This document shows, one piece after another, positions 44,091 to 52,894 of a stretch of DNA of 64,000 nt. Both the position numbers and the translations under genes were made by a program. The notes under the pieces were generated by a model. That model was not told where the DNA came from and did not search any database. It saw only the letters and a list, made by a program, of their open reading frames with translations. Source of the stretch: Kuafuiihalomonas sp964473255 (lineage in GTDB: Bacteria > Myxococcota > Kuafuiibacteriia > Kuafuiibacteriales > Kuafuiibacteriaceae). Every line of letters starts with the position of its first letter. Within the stretch, counting starts at the first letter, position 1. The stretch covers positions 1 to 64,000 of the forward strand of contig CAYYOT010000021.1 of NCBI GenBank assembly GCA_964473255.1, given 5' to 3'.

Positions 44091-45506
44091 GTGACGGCGA
44101 GTCTACAGGGTCGATTCCAGGCCCAACGTGATGCTCAGGCCGGCGCACCGATCCCCGGTCTTCGGGAGCGCCGCGAGCATCTCCGGGCTCTCCGCGCGCT
44201 CGTATTGGCCGAAACCCCGGCGCTGGTTCGTGCGGTGCAGGAAGACTTCCACTCTCGCTCCGAGCAGGAGATCAAGCTGTCCGAGATATTCGCCGTCGTC
44301 GAGGCCGTCCGCCACTCCGAGCGGCGACTCGGGCGCTGGATGCGTCCGCGGAAGGTCCCGGTTTCGATGTATTTTCGGCCCGCACGAGCCGAGGTTCGTC
44401 CATTGCCCCGCGGGGTCGTCGGGATCGTGTCACCTTGGAACTATCCACTGAACCTCTCGCTTTCGCCGCTGCAGAGCGCTCTGGCCGCGGGCAATCGAGT
44501 CATGCTCAAGCCGTCGGAGAAGGCGCCTGCGACGTCGGCACTGCTGGCCGACCGTCTCGAGTCGCTCTTCGGGTCCGATCGTGTCGCCGTGGTCACGGGT
44601 GGGATGGAGGTCGGAGCAGCCTTTTGTACTCTTCCTTTCGACCACTTGCTCTTCACGGGCTCGGGCGAAGTCGGGGCCAAAGTCTTGGCGGCGGCGGCTC
44701 GCAACTTGGTTCCGGTCACCCTGGAGCTCGGCGGCAAGTCGCCTTTAATCCTGGGTCCCGATCGAGTCGAACCGTCGTCGTTGGCCCGGGATGCCGGGAG
44801 CATCGCCTTCGGAAAGCTCATCAACGCTGGTCAGACCTGTCTCGCCCCCGACTATGCGCTCGTCCCGCGCGGTCGTGAGACCGCCTTTCGTGATGCGATG
44901 GCAACCGCGATGTCGAAGATGTTCCCGCGACTCGTGGACAACCCGGACTACGGGTCGATCCTCGACGATGGGCAGCGCGAACGGCTCGTGGATCTCGTCG
45001 CGGAGGCGCGCACCGCGGGCTGTGAGGTCACGACGATCAATCCCGCCGGCGAGCGTTTCGACTCGGAGGTACGGAAGTTTCCACCGACCCTCATCCTGGA
45101 TCCGTCCGACGAGCTGCGAATCATGCGGGAGGAGATCTTCGGGCCCGTCCTCCCCATCAAGGCGTATGACTCTCTCGACGAGGCGATCGAGTACGTCAAT
45201 CGACGACCCTCCCCGCTTGCGCTATACGTATACAGTCGACAGCGAGACACGGTCGAAACGATCCTGGGTCGCACCTCATCCGGCGGAGTGACCGTCAATG
45301 ATACGATCATGCACTGCGTGGAGGAGCGACTTCCCTTCGGTGGAGTCGGCGCGAGCGGCATGGGCGCCTACCACGGTCGATCCGGCTTCGAGACGTTCTC
45401 GCATCTGAAGCCGATCTTCCGTCGCGGCGCCCGCAACTCGGGACGCCGCCTCTGGCCCCCCTACGGCCGCTGGATGGACCTCATACTCCGTATCGTCCTC
45501 CGCTGA
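44091..45506 (+). CDS. Aldehyde dehydrogenase (coniferyl-aldehyde/class 3-like)
   Basis: 471 residues from GTG 44091. Cofactor-binding SPWNYPLNLSLSP, catalytic-region VTLELGGKSP (Glu), INAGQTCLAPDY (nucleophile Cys) and EEIFGPVLPI are intact. The short length and hydrophobic, basic C-terminus (WMDLILRIVLR) resemble class 3 / coniferyl aldehyde dehydrogenases and the membrane-associated enzymes that oxidise long-chain or apocarotenoid aldehydes. Last gene of the crtA-like group. Confidence 0.93.
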   Translation: MTASLQGRFQAQRDAQAGAPIPGLRERREHLRALRALVLAETPALVRAVQEDFHSRSEQEIKLSEIFAVVEAVRHSERRLGRWMRPRKVPVSMYFRPARAEVRPLPRGVVGIVSPWNYPLNLSLSPLQSALAAGNRVMLKPSEKAPATSALLADRLESLFGSDRVAVVTGGMEVGAAFCTLPFDHLLFTGSGEVGAKVLAAAARNLVPVTLELGGKSPLILGPDRVEPSSLARDAGSIAFGKLINAGQTCLAPDYALVPRGRETAFRDAMATAMSKMFPRLVDNPDYGSILDDGQRERLVDLVAEARTAGCEVTTINPAGERFDSEVRKFPPTLILDPSDELRIMREEIFGPVLPIKAYDSLDEAIEYVNRRPSPLALYVYSRQRDTVETILGRTSSGGVTVNDTIMHCVEERLPFGGVGASGMGAYHGRSGFETFSHLKPIFRRGARNSGRRLWPPYGRWMDLILRIVLR

Positions 45507-45525
45507 AACATGGAGCGGACGCGAC

Positions 45526-47526
45526 TCAGCGGAAGGTCGTGGTGGCGATGGTTCGACTCGGGTTGGCGATGGGGGCGGCCACGATGCCGGCATCGGAGAT
45601 GGCGTACGCGTAGTCGTCGGCCATCACGCTCCGACGCACGTGGTGGCTGTAGCGTCCATACCACTCGTCCTCGTGAGGGAAGACGGGGGCGCAATCGACG
45701 GCTCCGAGGCGTCGGATACCTCGGTCGGCGTCGACTTCATAAAGCTGCAGCTCGCTGACGAAGGTTCGCCAGTTGCCGGTCCAACGAGATACCGGGATGC
45801 CGAGCGTCTTGCGCGCCCGGAAGTAGTTGAACGCCTTGTGATCCCAGCGGGCCTCGCTGTAGCCCGCTCCGATGTATTCCACGAACTTCTCGGTGGGGTT
45901 CGCGAAGTCGGTGACGTCGAAGACGGAAAGCTTCAGACCTCGCTCCGGACCGCCCACCGTGCCCGGCTCGGGTACGTGCTCGCCGATGGTGAGCAAGTGG
46001 TCGTCGTCCAGGAAGTGAATGTAGGTCGAAAAGCCCGGAACCTTGAGCTCACCGACCACGTGCGGGTCCGTCGGATCCGAAAGATCGAGGGTGAAGAGCG
46101 GGTCGACCTGGCGAAACGTCACCACGAAGCCCCGGTCCCCCTCCATGCGGGCCGAGAAGATGCGCTCGCCCTCGGCGAGGTCGGCGGTGCGACCGGTCTG
46201 CGTGAACCCGCTGGGCCCCTTCTTGAAGACCGTGACTCGGTTCGTGCGGAGCGGCTCGACCCAATGCCCCTGCTCGTCGAACCGGAACTCTTCGACGTGG
46301 GTTGCGATCCGGATGTGTGCGTCGTGCTCGTCCATCGAGAACTGGTTGAGCAGATAGCCGGGGACGCCGAACGAGCCGCGATAATCGGCGTGGAAGCCGC
46401 TCGTCAGGTCGAAGGCATGCACGTACGTGTGCGTCGTCTGGCCCGCCGTCGGCCGCCACCACCAGTGATTGCTCATCACATAGAGAGTCTCGGTCGATGC
46501 GTACGCCTCGTGGCTCTCGCCAAAAACCGAGGTCCGGTGGAGCGTGCCAAACTCGACGTCGAGCGTGGCCAGAGTCGTGAGGCCCAATGGAACCGGGGCA
46601 TTCGGGCGATGGAAGCGGGCGCAGTCGCGCTCGAGCACGACTTCATCGCCGTCCGGTCCGATGCGGGACGCCTGAGGAAGGAAGTCGGCGAGGTCGGCAG
46701 CGCGGATCTTGCGGATGTTCGCCTCGAGTAGACGATCGAGCGCGCTGGCCCACATCGCAGGGTCTCGGTCCGGGCCGGCGTCGTCGAGCCAGTACTGCAG
46801 GTCCGGGCGGTGGATCGGTTCGCCGACCACGATGCGCACCGCGTCGTCGATCCGTCGCGAGTCCTTGTAGTAGCCGGTCAGAACGACCTCATACCGCTTG
46901 CGCAGGGTCGCGCCGCTCGCGTCGATCACCGTCACCCGGGTCAGACTCTCACCACCGCCCCAGCAGCCGTACATCGAGCATCCGTATCTGGAGTCCCGGT
47001 CAGCCTCGCGCCAGTCGTTCGCGAACACGACGATCTGGTCGCCGTCGGTCAGGAACATCTCTCGGGGGTATCCGGCCAGCTCGATGGACCCCAGGGTGCT
47101 GAGCTCTTCGGGAGGCCAGGTCTGGGTCGCATACAGGCGCTGCTGCGAAAGAACGAACGTCTGGACCCCGTTGGTCTTCACGAAGTCGGCTTCGTCGATG
47201 CCGGCCTCCTGCGTGTTGGTGTCCGAGTAGTCGTTCGGTGCGTCGCGCGCCGGTCCGGCACCCCCTGCGTCGGCCGTGGGCGCGGAGAAGTCACCATCTT
47301 CGAGCATCCCCCAGCCCCAGTAGTATTCGCCGGACTTCATCTGCTCGAAGTGCGTCGTAATCTCGGCGATGAGAAGTTCCTCGATGTGCGTCTCGACTTC
47401 GGCACAGGTCGATAGCGGCGACAGTGCGACTTTGTCCTGCACCACCTCGAGGGTGCTCCCGTCCTCGTCGGCGCAGCCCACGGCGAGCAGGAGGGGAATT
47501 CCGGCGAGGAAGACGGGGCGGATCAT
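45526..47526 (-). CDS. Beta-propeller domain lipoprotein (PF09826-like)
   Basis: 666 residues. Lipobox LAVGC; signal MIRPVFLAGIPLLLAVG. The defining block YSDTNTQEAGIDEADFVKT is present at about 105-123, followed by repeated W-P, T-V-I-D-A-S blades and a C-terminal block CAPVFPHEDEWYGRYSH. Members are secreted proteins with unknown ligands. ATG 47526 is used; the longer frame adds seven residues. No clear partner gene. Confidence 0.87.
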   Translation of the reverse strand: MIRPVFLAGIPLLLAVGCADEDGSTLEVVQDKVALSPLSTCAEVETHIEELLIAEITTHFEQMKSGEYYWGWGMLEDGDFSAPTADAGGAGPARDAPNDYSDTNTQEAGIDEADFVKTNGVQTFVLSQQRLYATQTWPPEELSTLGSIELAGYPREMFLTDGDQIVVFANDWREADRDSRYGCSMYGCWGGGESLTRVTVIDASGATLRKRYEVVLTGYYKDSRRIDDAVRIVVGEPIHRPDLQYWLDDAGPDRDPAMWASALDRLLEANIRKIRAADLADFLPQASRIGPDGDEVVLERDCARFHRPNAPVPLGLTTLATLDVEFGTLHRTSVFGESHEAYASTETLYVMSNHWWWRPTAGQTTHTYVHAFDLTSGFHADYRGSFGVPGYLLNQFSMDEHDAHIRIATHVEEFRFDEQGHWVEPLRTNRVTVFKKGPSGFTQTGRTADLAEGERIFSARMEGDRGFVVTFRQVDPLFTLDLSDPTDPHVVGELKVPGFSTYIHFLDDDHLLTIGEHVPEPGTVGGPERGLKLSVFDVTDFANPTEKFVEYIGAGYSEARWDHKAFNYFRARKTLGIPVSRWTGNWRTFVSELQLYEVDADRGIRRLGAVDCAPVFPHEDEWYGRYSHHVRRSVMADDYAYAISDAGIVAAPIANPSRTIATTTFR

Positions 47527-47794
47527 GACTCTCGATGCGCGCATCATGATCCTTTGGGGTGCGAGGTTCGTGCCAATCGTCTGTCCTTGCGCTGGTGCCG
47601 ACGAATTCAGAAAACCGAAACGCGACTTCCCGTCCGAGACTCGGTTTTTCGAGGGCTGGCGCTCCGCTGCTCTCGACCGTCGCGTCCCGCACAGCCTGCG
47701 CCATGTGTGCGGCCCCCGGTCGAGGCGACGGCCGCTCGCCCTGCCGCCGGAGCCTGGTCTCCGTTCGAGGCGGTCGGAGGTCCGAGGTTCGCCG

Positions 47795-48472
47795 TCAGTC
47801 CAGGCCGGAAATGGTGGCCGTCGGTATGAAAGGAATGTCCGGAAGAAAGCGCTCGGTTTCGGTATCGATTCGCGCGCGCTTCACCAAGAGATTGCCGGAA
47901 TCGATCGCTTCACGAATGCGCGGGCGGGCCAAGAACTGTTGGATGCGCTTTTCACGCTCGACGACGAGTGACGTGAGCGCCGGGAACTCGTGAGCCAAGT
48001 CGTCGCGTTTCGCCGCAGCCTCGGCGGCGCAGTCGGTATGGCTCGTGAGTACGATGACCCGAACCCCCTTCATGACCGCCAGCTCGAGCATCTCCTGCTC
48101 GGCATTCGAGAGGATTGAACCCGCGGTTCGAACGACGAAGTAGTACCGGCGCGTATCGCCTACCAGCTCGTTGGTATCGATGCGCGCGTCCATGCAGGCC
48201 ACGATGGTCACCACCGGTTTCTGCACGGTGCGGGGTGCGAGGCCGCGAACGGCCGCTGCCATCTCGTTCTGACGCTTCAGCTCTTCCCAAATCTCCTGGG
48301 GACTGATCGATTCGTCATGGACGAAGTCGTAGTTGGCCAGACGATCCTGCAGACGATAGCCGAAGTTGACCATCGCTCCACCGAGGATGAACTCGACCTT
48401 TGGGAAGGCCGCGACGACCGACCCGGCGATCACCAACATCAAGAGCGACGCGAGCGCGACAGTCTTCACCAT
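47795..48472 (-). CDS. Membrane-anchored beta-carbonic anhydrase
   Basis: 225 residues. N-terminal span (VALASLLMLVIAGSVVAAF) from ATG 48472, then a beta-CA fold: Zn ligand Cys and Asp-Arg dyad in VACMDARIDTNE, VVRTAGSIL, and His and Cys ligands in LTSHTDCAAE. Ligands and dyad are intact. The C-M-D-A-R and H-T-D-C forms resemble MtCA1-like enzymes. It would hydrate CO2 or bicarbonate at the membrane. The span is uncleaved or weakly cleaved; its side is uncertain. The region 47527-47794 holds no supported gene. Confidence 0.82.
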   Translation of the reverse strand: MVKTVALASLLMLVIAGSVVAAFPKVEFILGGAMVNFGYRLQDRLANYDFVHDESISPQEIWEELKRQNEMAAAVRGLAPRTVQKPVVTIVACMDARIDTNELVGDTRRYYFVVRTAGSILSNAEQEMLELAVMKGVRVIVLTSHTDCAAEAAAKRDDLAHEFPALTSLVVEREKRIQQFLARPRIREAIDSGNLLVKRARIDTETERFLPDIPFIPTATISGLD

Positions 48473-48564
48473 GACGCACCGATTACATCGAATGCACCAT
48501 TCGAACGAGCCCGGTTCTGCGGAGAACATCTAGCGATCACGGATGCTTACGCAATACATTCGCG

Positions 48565-49464
48565 TTAGGCGTGAAGGAGGACGCCGTGCCGAAGTCCGCG
48601 ACGGGTGACGTGGATGGCGTCGCGACCGAAGCGCCGAAAGGCGCCAACGAGGATGCAGGCTCCGGCGACGATCACATCGGCTCGACCTTCGGGAATCACG
48701 GTTCCAAACCGTCTCTCGTCGCGGGACTGAGCGGCCATCGTCGGCAGCAGGCATTCGACATCCGACCGCAGGAGCGGTGCGTCCTCGGCGACCTCGAGTA
48801 GGCGCGCCATGTCTTGGATCCCGCGGGTCCGGCCGGCGAGAGCCAAGACGGTTCCCGACCCGCCGATCAGCTCGAGGTCGTGCGGGACCTCGGGCGCGGC
48901 GCGGAGGCGCCCCACAGCGTCGTCGGTCGCGGTCTCGACCGCCGACCACGCAGCGGCGTCGGTCAGGCGGTGCGTCGTGGCCAGGGTGATGCACCCGAGG
49001 TCGAGGGATATGGCCTCTTCGACCGAGGTGCGTCCGAAGGCGATCTCCGTGCTCCGTCCGCCGATGTCCAGCACGAGACCACCAGGTCCGAACCGTCCGG
49101 ACGTCGAGCCCGAGAAGGCGAGCTCCGCTTCAGTCACGCCGTCGATCAAACGGACCTCCAGACCCAACTCACGCCGAGCGCGCTCGATGAATTTCTCTGG
49201 ATCGCCTGCGCGACGCAGGCCCGCGGTCGCCACCGCCGCGGTACGCTCGGCCCCCAATGCTCGCGCCTCCTCGAGCATTGCGCGCAGCGCTTCGATCGTG
49301 CGGTCGATGGCCTGGTCATCGAGCATTGCGCCTTCAAGACCTCCCGAAAGACGAGTGATCACGGCTCGCTCGAGCAGCAATTCGAGGCGGTCAGCGACGA
49401 TTCGGCTGACGGTGAGCTTCACCGTGTTCGAGCCTATGTCGAAGGCCGCTCGAACGTCGTTCAT
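48565..49464 (-). CDS. Ppx/GppA-family phosphatase
   Basis: 299 residues. ASKHA fold with phosphate-binding FDIGSNTVKLTV at the start and VLDIGGRSTEIAFG at about residue 123. Short, lacking the C-terminal helical domain of full Ppx. It would cleave polyphosphate or pppGpp. Its ATG overlaps the TolB stop (ATGA), coupling it to the tol operon. Confidence 0.92.
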   Translation of the reverse strand: MNDVRAAFDIGSNTVKLTVSRIVADRLELLLERAVITRLSGGLEGAMLDDQAIDRTIEALRAMLEEARALGAERTAAVATAGLRRAGDPEKFIERARRELGLEVRLIDGVTEAELAFSGSTSGRFGPGGLVLDIGGRSTEIAFGRTSVEEAISLDLGCITLATTHRLTDAAAWSAVETATDDAVGRLRAAPEVPHDLELIGGSGTVLALAGRTRGIQDMARLLEVAEDAPLLRSDVECLLPTMAAQSRDERRFGTVIPEGRADVIVAGACILVGAFRRFGRDAIHVTRRGLRHGVLLHA

Positions 49465-50798
49465 TGCTGCGGCGTCGATGCCAGATACGGTGACCAGTCC
49501 GGAGTGAGGAAGCCGCCGTCCTTGGTCAGCCGCCGCTGATTCGATCCATCGACGCCCATGATCCAAAGCTGGGAGCGGCCTTCACGGGTGGAAGTGAACG
49601 CGATGTGGTTCCCATCCGGAGAAAAGGACGGCTCTTCGTTGTGCCCCTGATCTTGAGTGAGGCGTCGAATGACCTTCGTCTCGGGATCGACCGTGAACAG
49701 ATCGAACACGTTCCGCTCGTCTCGAGCGGTGAACGCGATCAGGTCGCCGCGCGGCGACCAGTCCGGTGTCTGATTGTAGTTCCCGCGATCCGTGATCCGA
49801 CGGACGTTTGCGCCGCTCGCATCCATGACGAAGATGTGAGGGTCGCCGTGTCGCGAGGAAACAAAAGCGATTCGCTTCCCGTCGGGCGACCAGGTCGGTG
49901 AGGAGTCGATCGCCCATTCGTTGGTCAGTCGCACGAGATTGGAACCGTCCACGTTCATCACGTAGATCTCCGAGTTGCCGTCCTTGGTGAGCGTCAGAGC
50001 GACCTGCTGTCCGTCCGGCGAGACGGCCCCGCCGGTGTTCAGGCCTTGGCGGCGAGACAGCACTGCGTCGCGACCGCCGGCGGCGGGGACCCGGTACATG
50101 TTCGGGTTGTGGTCGCGGATCGAAGTGAACAGGATCTGCTTACCGTCGGGAAACCAGGCCGGAAGCATGTTGATCGACCCGTTCTTGGTGATCGGTCGAG
50201 CTCGGCGTCCGTCCATGGAAACGACCCACACCTCGCGTCCGGACCGGGTCTTCCGGACGGCCGTGATGTCAGTCTGAAAGATCCCGGGGCGACCGGTGAG
50301 GTACAAGATGAGTTCGTCGGCGAAGCGATGGGCCAGCTCGCGCGCTTCTTCATTGGGCGCATCGTAAGTTCGCTCCAGGAGCTTGCGGCCGGAGGTGACG
50401 TCGAAGAATCGAAATACGGCCTGAGTCTTTTCGGGGCCGGACTCGACCGCCACCTTGACGAGGCCCTCGGCGCCCACGTTCAGCCAGTCCTCGAAGCGAT
50501 AGGTGGTCGCCGTCATTCCCTCGCGTTTGTGGTCGGCCATGTAGCTCTTGGGGTCCAGCATGCGAAACAGGATCGATGTGTCGAGGTCCCACCGGAGCTG
50601 GGCGATGATTTCGGGGGCAGCCATCGCGGCTCCGGCCGACCGGGCATTGGGTACGGCGACCGGGAACGCCCGGAACTCGGGATTCGTGACTTCGATTATT
50701 CGACGCGGTTCGGCGCGGACGGTCCCGGCCGCGAGACATAGCGTGAAGGCGCCGAGCGCGGCGACCAGGTGAGGGGGGCGGGTTCGGGACTTGGACAT
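49461..50798 (-). CDS. tolB: TolB, Tol-Pal periplasmic beta-propeller
   Basis: 445 residues with a signal peptide (ending TVRA). An N-terminal domain is followed by six WD-like propeller blades: repeated W-S-P-D-G-K-R/x-I-A-F/V units such as SPTWSPDGKRIAFVSSRHGD. It links Pal to the inner-membrane TolQRA during envelope constriction. ATG 50798 gives MSKSRTRPPHLVAAL; a longer frame (50834) is rejected. Between the tolA-like gene and ppx. Confidence 0.94.
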   Translation of the reverse strand: MSKSRTRPPHLVAALGAFTLCLAAGTVRAEPRRIIEVTNPEFRAFPVAVPNARSAGAAMAAPEIIAQLRWDLDTSILFRMLDPKSYMADHKREGMTATTYRFEDWLNVGAEGLVKVAVESGPEKTQAVFRFFDVTSGRKLLERTYDAPNEEARELAHRFADELILYLTGRPGIFQTDITAVRKTRSGREVWVVSMDGRRARPITKNGSINMLPAWFPDGKQILFTSIRDHNPNMYRVPAAGGRDAVLSRRQGLNTGGAVSPDGQQVALTLTKDGNSEIYVMNVDGSNLVRLTNEWAIDSSPTWSPDGKRIAFVSSRHGDPHIFVMDASGANVRRITDRGNYNQTPDWSPRGDLIAFTARDERNVFDLFTVDPETKVIRRLTQDQGHNEEPSFSPDGNHIAFTSTREGRSQLWIMGVDGSNQRRLTKDGGFLTPDWSPYLASTPQQ

Positions 50799-50802
50799 GG
50801 TC

Positions 50803-51522
50803 TTAGGGACGAAAGCGGACGGGAAGTCCTTCACGTGTGAGCTCCTTGACCCGTTCGCGCGGGGGAGCCGGCAGCTTCACCGTCTTTAGCATGGCCTCGA
50901 GCGCGCGCATGAATTGCTCATTCTGGTGCCGCTCGGTGAAGGAGAAGCTTCGGACGGACCCGTCGCGATTCAAATACAAGATCACTTCGGCGAAAAGGAA
51001 CGGTCGCTGAGCGGCGGGGACTGTGACCGGGATCGTGTAGGCGGCCTGAAGCCGTCGGGTAACCTCCATGGTATAGGGGTCGATCTCCCCTGACGTCGTC
51101 GTCCCCTCCGGTGCGCCGAGCGGTGAGCCCTCGGCTTCTTCGAGCCGTTCGACGGCCTCATCGAGCGTCAGTTCGGAGCCCGAGGCGAGCAGTCGCTCGG
51201 CGGCCTTGGACAGGCTGGGCTCGCGGTCCTGGGTTCCGTCGCCTTCGATTGGCACCGCGCTCCGGGGAGTCGGAGGGGCCGCGCTCCGCGGACCCGGCGG
51301 CGGCGGGGCAACCTTGCGCGGCAGCAGCTTCGGATCGCGCGGCTTCCCCAATCGGACCAGCTGCACCGGAATGGCGTCGGCCAAGGCCGGCGGGCGAGGA
51401 GCACGGGCCTGGGCGAAGACGGCAGCACCGAGTCCGGCCGCGTGGATGAGGCTGGAGCCGACCAGCGTGACGATGAAGCGCTGATTGACGGCGCGAGACT
51501 GGGGGCGAGCCGAGCTTCGCAT
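50803..51522 (-). CDS. tolA: TolA/TonB-like energy-transducing protein
   Basis: 239 residues. One N-terminal span (FIVTLVGSSLIHAAGLGAAVF), a Pro-rich linker (PRKVAPPPPGPRSAAPPTPR), and a C-terminal TonB/TolA-like beta domain (FLFAEVILYLNRDGSVRSFSF). Position between tolR and tolB supports TolA. It spans the periplasm and pulls on TolB-Pal. Confidence 0.85.
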   Translation of the reverse strand: MRSSARPQSRAVNQRFIVTLVGSSLIHAAGLGAAVFAQARAPRPPALADAIPVQLVRLGKPRDPKLLPRKVAPPPPGPRSAAPPTPRSAVPIEGDGTQDREPSLSKAAERLLASGSELTLDEAVERLEEAEGSPLGAPEGTTTSGEIDPYTMEVTRRLQAAYTIPVTVPAAQRPFLFAEVILYLNRDGSVRSFSFTERHQNEQFMRALEAMLKTVKLPAPPRERVKELTREGLPVRFRP

Positions 51523-51951
51523 CTACTCTTCCCCGGTCATCGGGTCCGTCACCATGCCCAGCTTCTCCACTCCCGCCCGCTTGATGATGGCCATGATGTC
51601 GACGACGAATCCGTAGTCGAGGCTGCGGTCGGCGTGGAGATAGAGTTCGCGGTCGGCCTGGAGGCGAGCGTTGGCCGATAACCGTTCCTCCAGGACGTCG
51701 TGCGGTATGGGATTTTCGGCGTTGCTCCCGATGAAGATCTGCCGGTCCTTGGTCACGGTGAGAACCAGCTTCTTCTCATCGCCGGCCATGGGTTCGGCCC
51801 GTGTTTGAGGAAGGTCGACCTCAACCCCCTGCGAGATCAGGGGAGCGGTCACCATGAAAATGATCAAGAGGACGAGCATGACGTCCACCAGGGGCGTCAC
51901 GTTGATCTCGCTCATCGCACGGCGGTCGCCGCCTCCGCTGCTCATGCCCAT
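51523..51951 (-). CDS. tolR: TolR/ExbD proton channel subunit
   Basis: 142 residues. SEINVTPLVDVMLVLLIIFM holds the membrane Asp of the proton path; DLPQ and a C-terminal periplasmic domain follow. Operon position after tolQ. Confidence 0.93.
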   Translation of the reverse strand: MGMSSGGGDRRAMSEINVTPLVDVMLVLLIIFMVTAPLISQGVEVDLPQTRAEPMAGDEKKLVLTVTKDRQIFIGSNAENPIPHDVLEERLSANARLQADRELYLHADRSLDYGFVVDIMAIIKRAGVEKLGMVTDPMTGEE

Positions 51952-51966
51952 CGCCCGACCTCGTTC

Positions 51967-52722
51967 CTACTTGAAGAAATGACGCTTCACGATGTTCAGA
52001 AAGTCCGAAGAAAACGCATCCATTTCGGCTTCGATGACTCGGATTCTCGACGCGAAGTAGTTGTAGGCGATCACAGCGGGGATGGCCGCCGCCAGGCCCG
52101 CCGCGGTCGCGATCAGAGCCTCGGAGATGCCCGGGGCCACGGTCGCGAGATTGGCGCTTCCGGCCAGGCCGATCTCGCGAAAGGCCTTCATGATCCCCCA
52201 AACGGTGCCGAACAGACCAATGAACGGTGCCGTGCTGCCCACCGTGGCCAAGAAAGAAGTGAGGCTCTCCATGGCCGTGACCTCCGAGCGGTGGGATCGA
52301 CGCAAAGCTCGCTCCACGTTTTCGATGCCCCCCCCGATGTCGTCGTCGCCAGTCTTCTTCTTGAGTCGGGCAAGCTCCACGTAACCCGAGCGAAACATCT
52401 GACAGAGCGGCGAAGAAGCGTACTCATCGGACCGCTGATACATCTGGTCCAGTCGCTTCGAGTCCCAGAAGGCGGTGAGGAACGCCTCCGAGGTCCGGTT
52501 GGCGCGATACAGCTGCCACCACTTCTGGGCGATGATCGCCCAGCTGACGACGGAAAAGAAGGCCAGGATCAGCAGGGTCGCGAGACCGATCGGCCCGGCG
52601 CTCGTTAGCGTTTCCACTAACGATAGCTCGGTCGCGGCCGAGGCCACTTGAGCCGCCGAATTTTCGGGCGCAGGGTTCTGCCCGAGCGTGGTCACCACGA
52701 GTTCCAGGCCGTCGGCCGACAT
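51967..52722 (-). CDS. tolQ: TolQ/ExbB proton channel subunit
   Basis: 251 residues. Three membrane spans: LATLLILAFFSVVSWAIIA, then FLATVGSTAPFIGLFGTVWG and the last Ala-rich span ISEALIATAAGLAAAIPAVI, with the conserved Thr/Gly motif. First gene of the tol operon. Only ATG 52722 fits; the long upstream frame is in the promoter region. Confidence 0.93.
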   Translation of the reverse strand: MSADGLELVVTTLGQNPAPENSAAQVASAATELSLVETLTSAGPIGLATLLILAFFSVVSWAIIAQKWWQLYRANRTSEAFLTAFWDSKRLDQMYQRSDEYASSPLCQMFRSGYVELARLKKKTGDDDIGGGIENVERALRRSHRSEVTAMESLTSFLATVGSTAPFIGLFGTVWGIMKAFREIGLAGSANLATVAPGISEALIATAAGLAAAIPAVIAYNYFASRIRVIEAEMDAFSSDFLNIVKRHFFK

Positions 52723-52894
52723 GATCGCTGTCGGTATCACGGCCACCGGCGGGGCGCAGCCGGACGGACGAAAAAGGCGACGTCGGACCGGTGTAGGACT
52801 GTAAAACCGGGATCTTGGACAAACTCCGAGGACCCGGGATGAGTCGAGGCGGGTAGGACGTTCGGGGAGGGCCGAGCCGGGCCCGAGTGGAAGA

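Noticed and set aside
47527..47794. Small plus-strand open frames after the carbonic anhydrase
   Set aside because: Overlapping frames with poor composition, no start signal, and no conserved motif.
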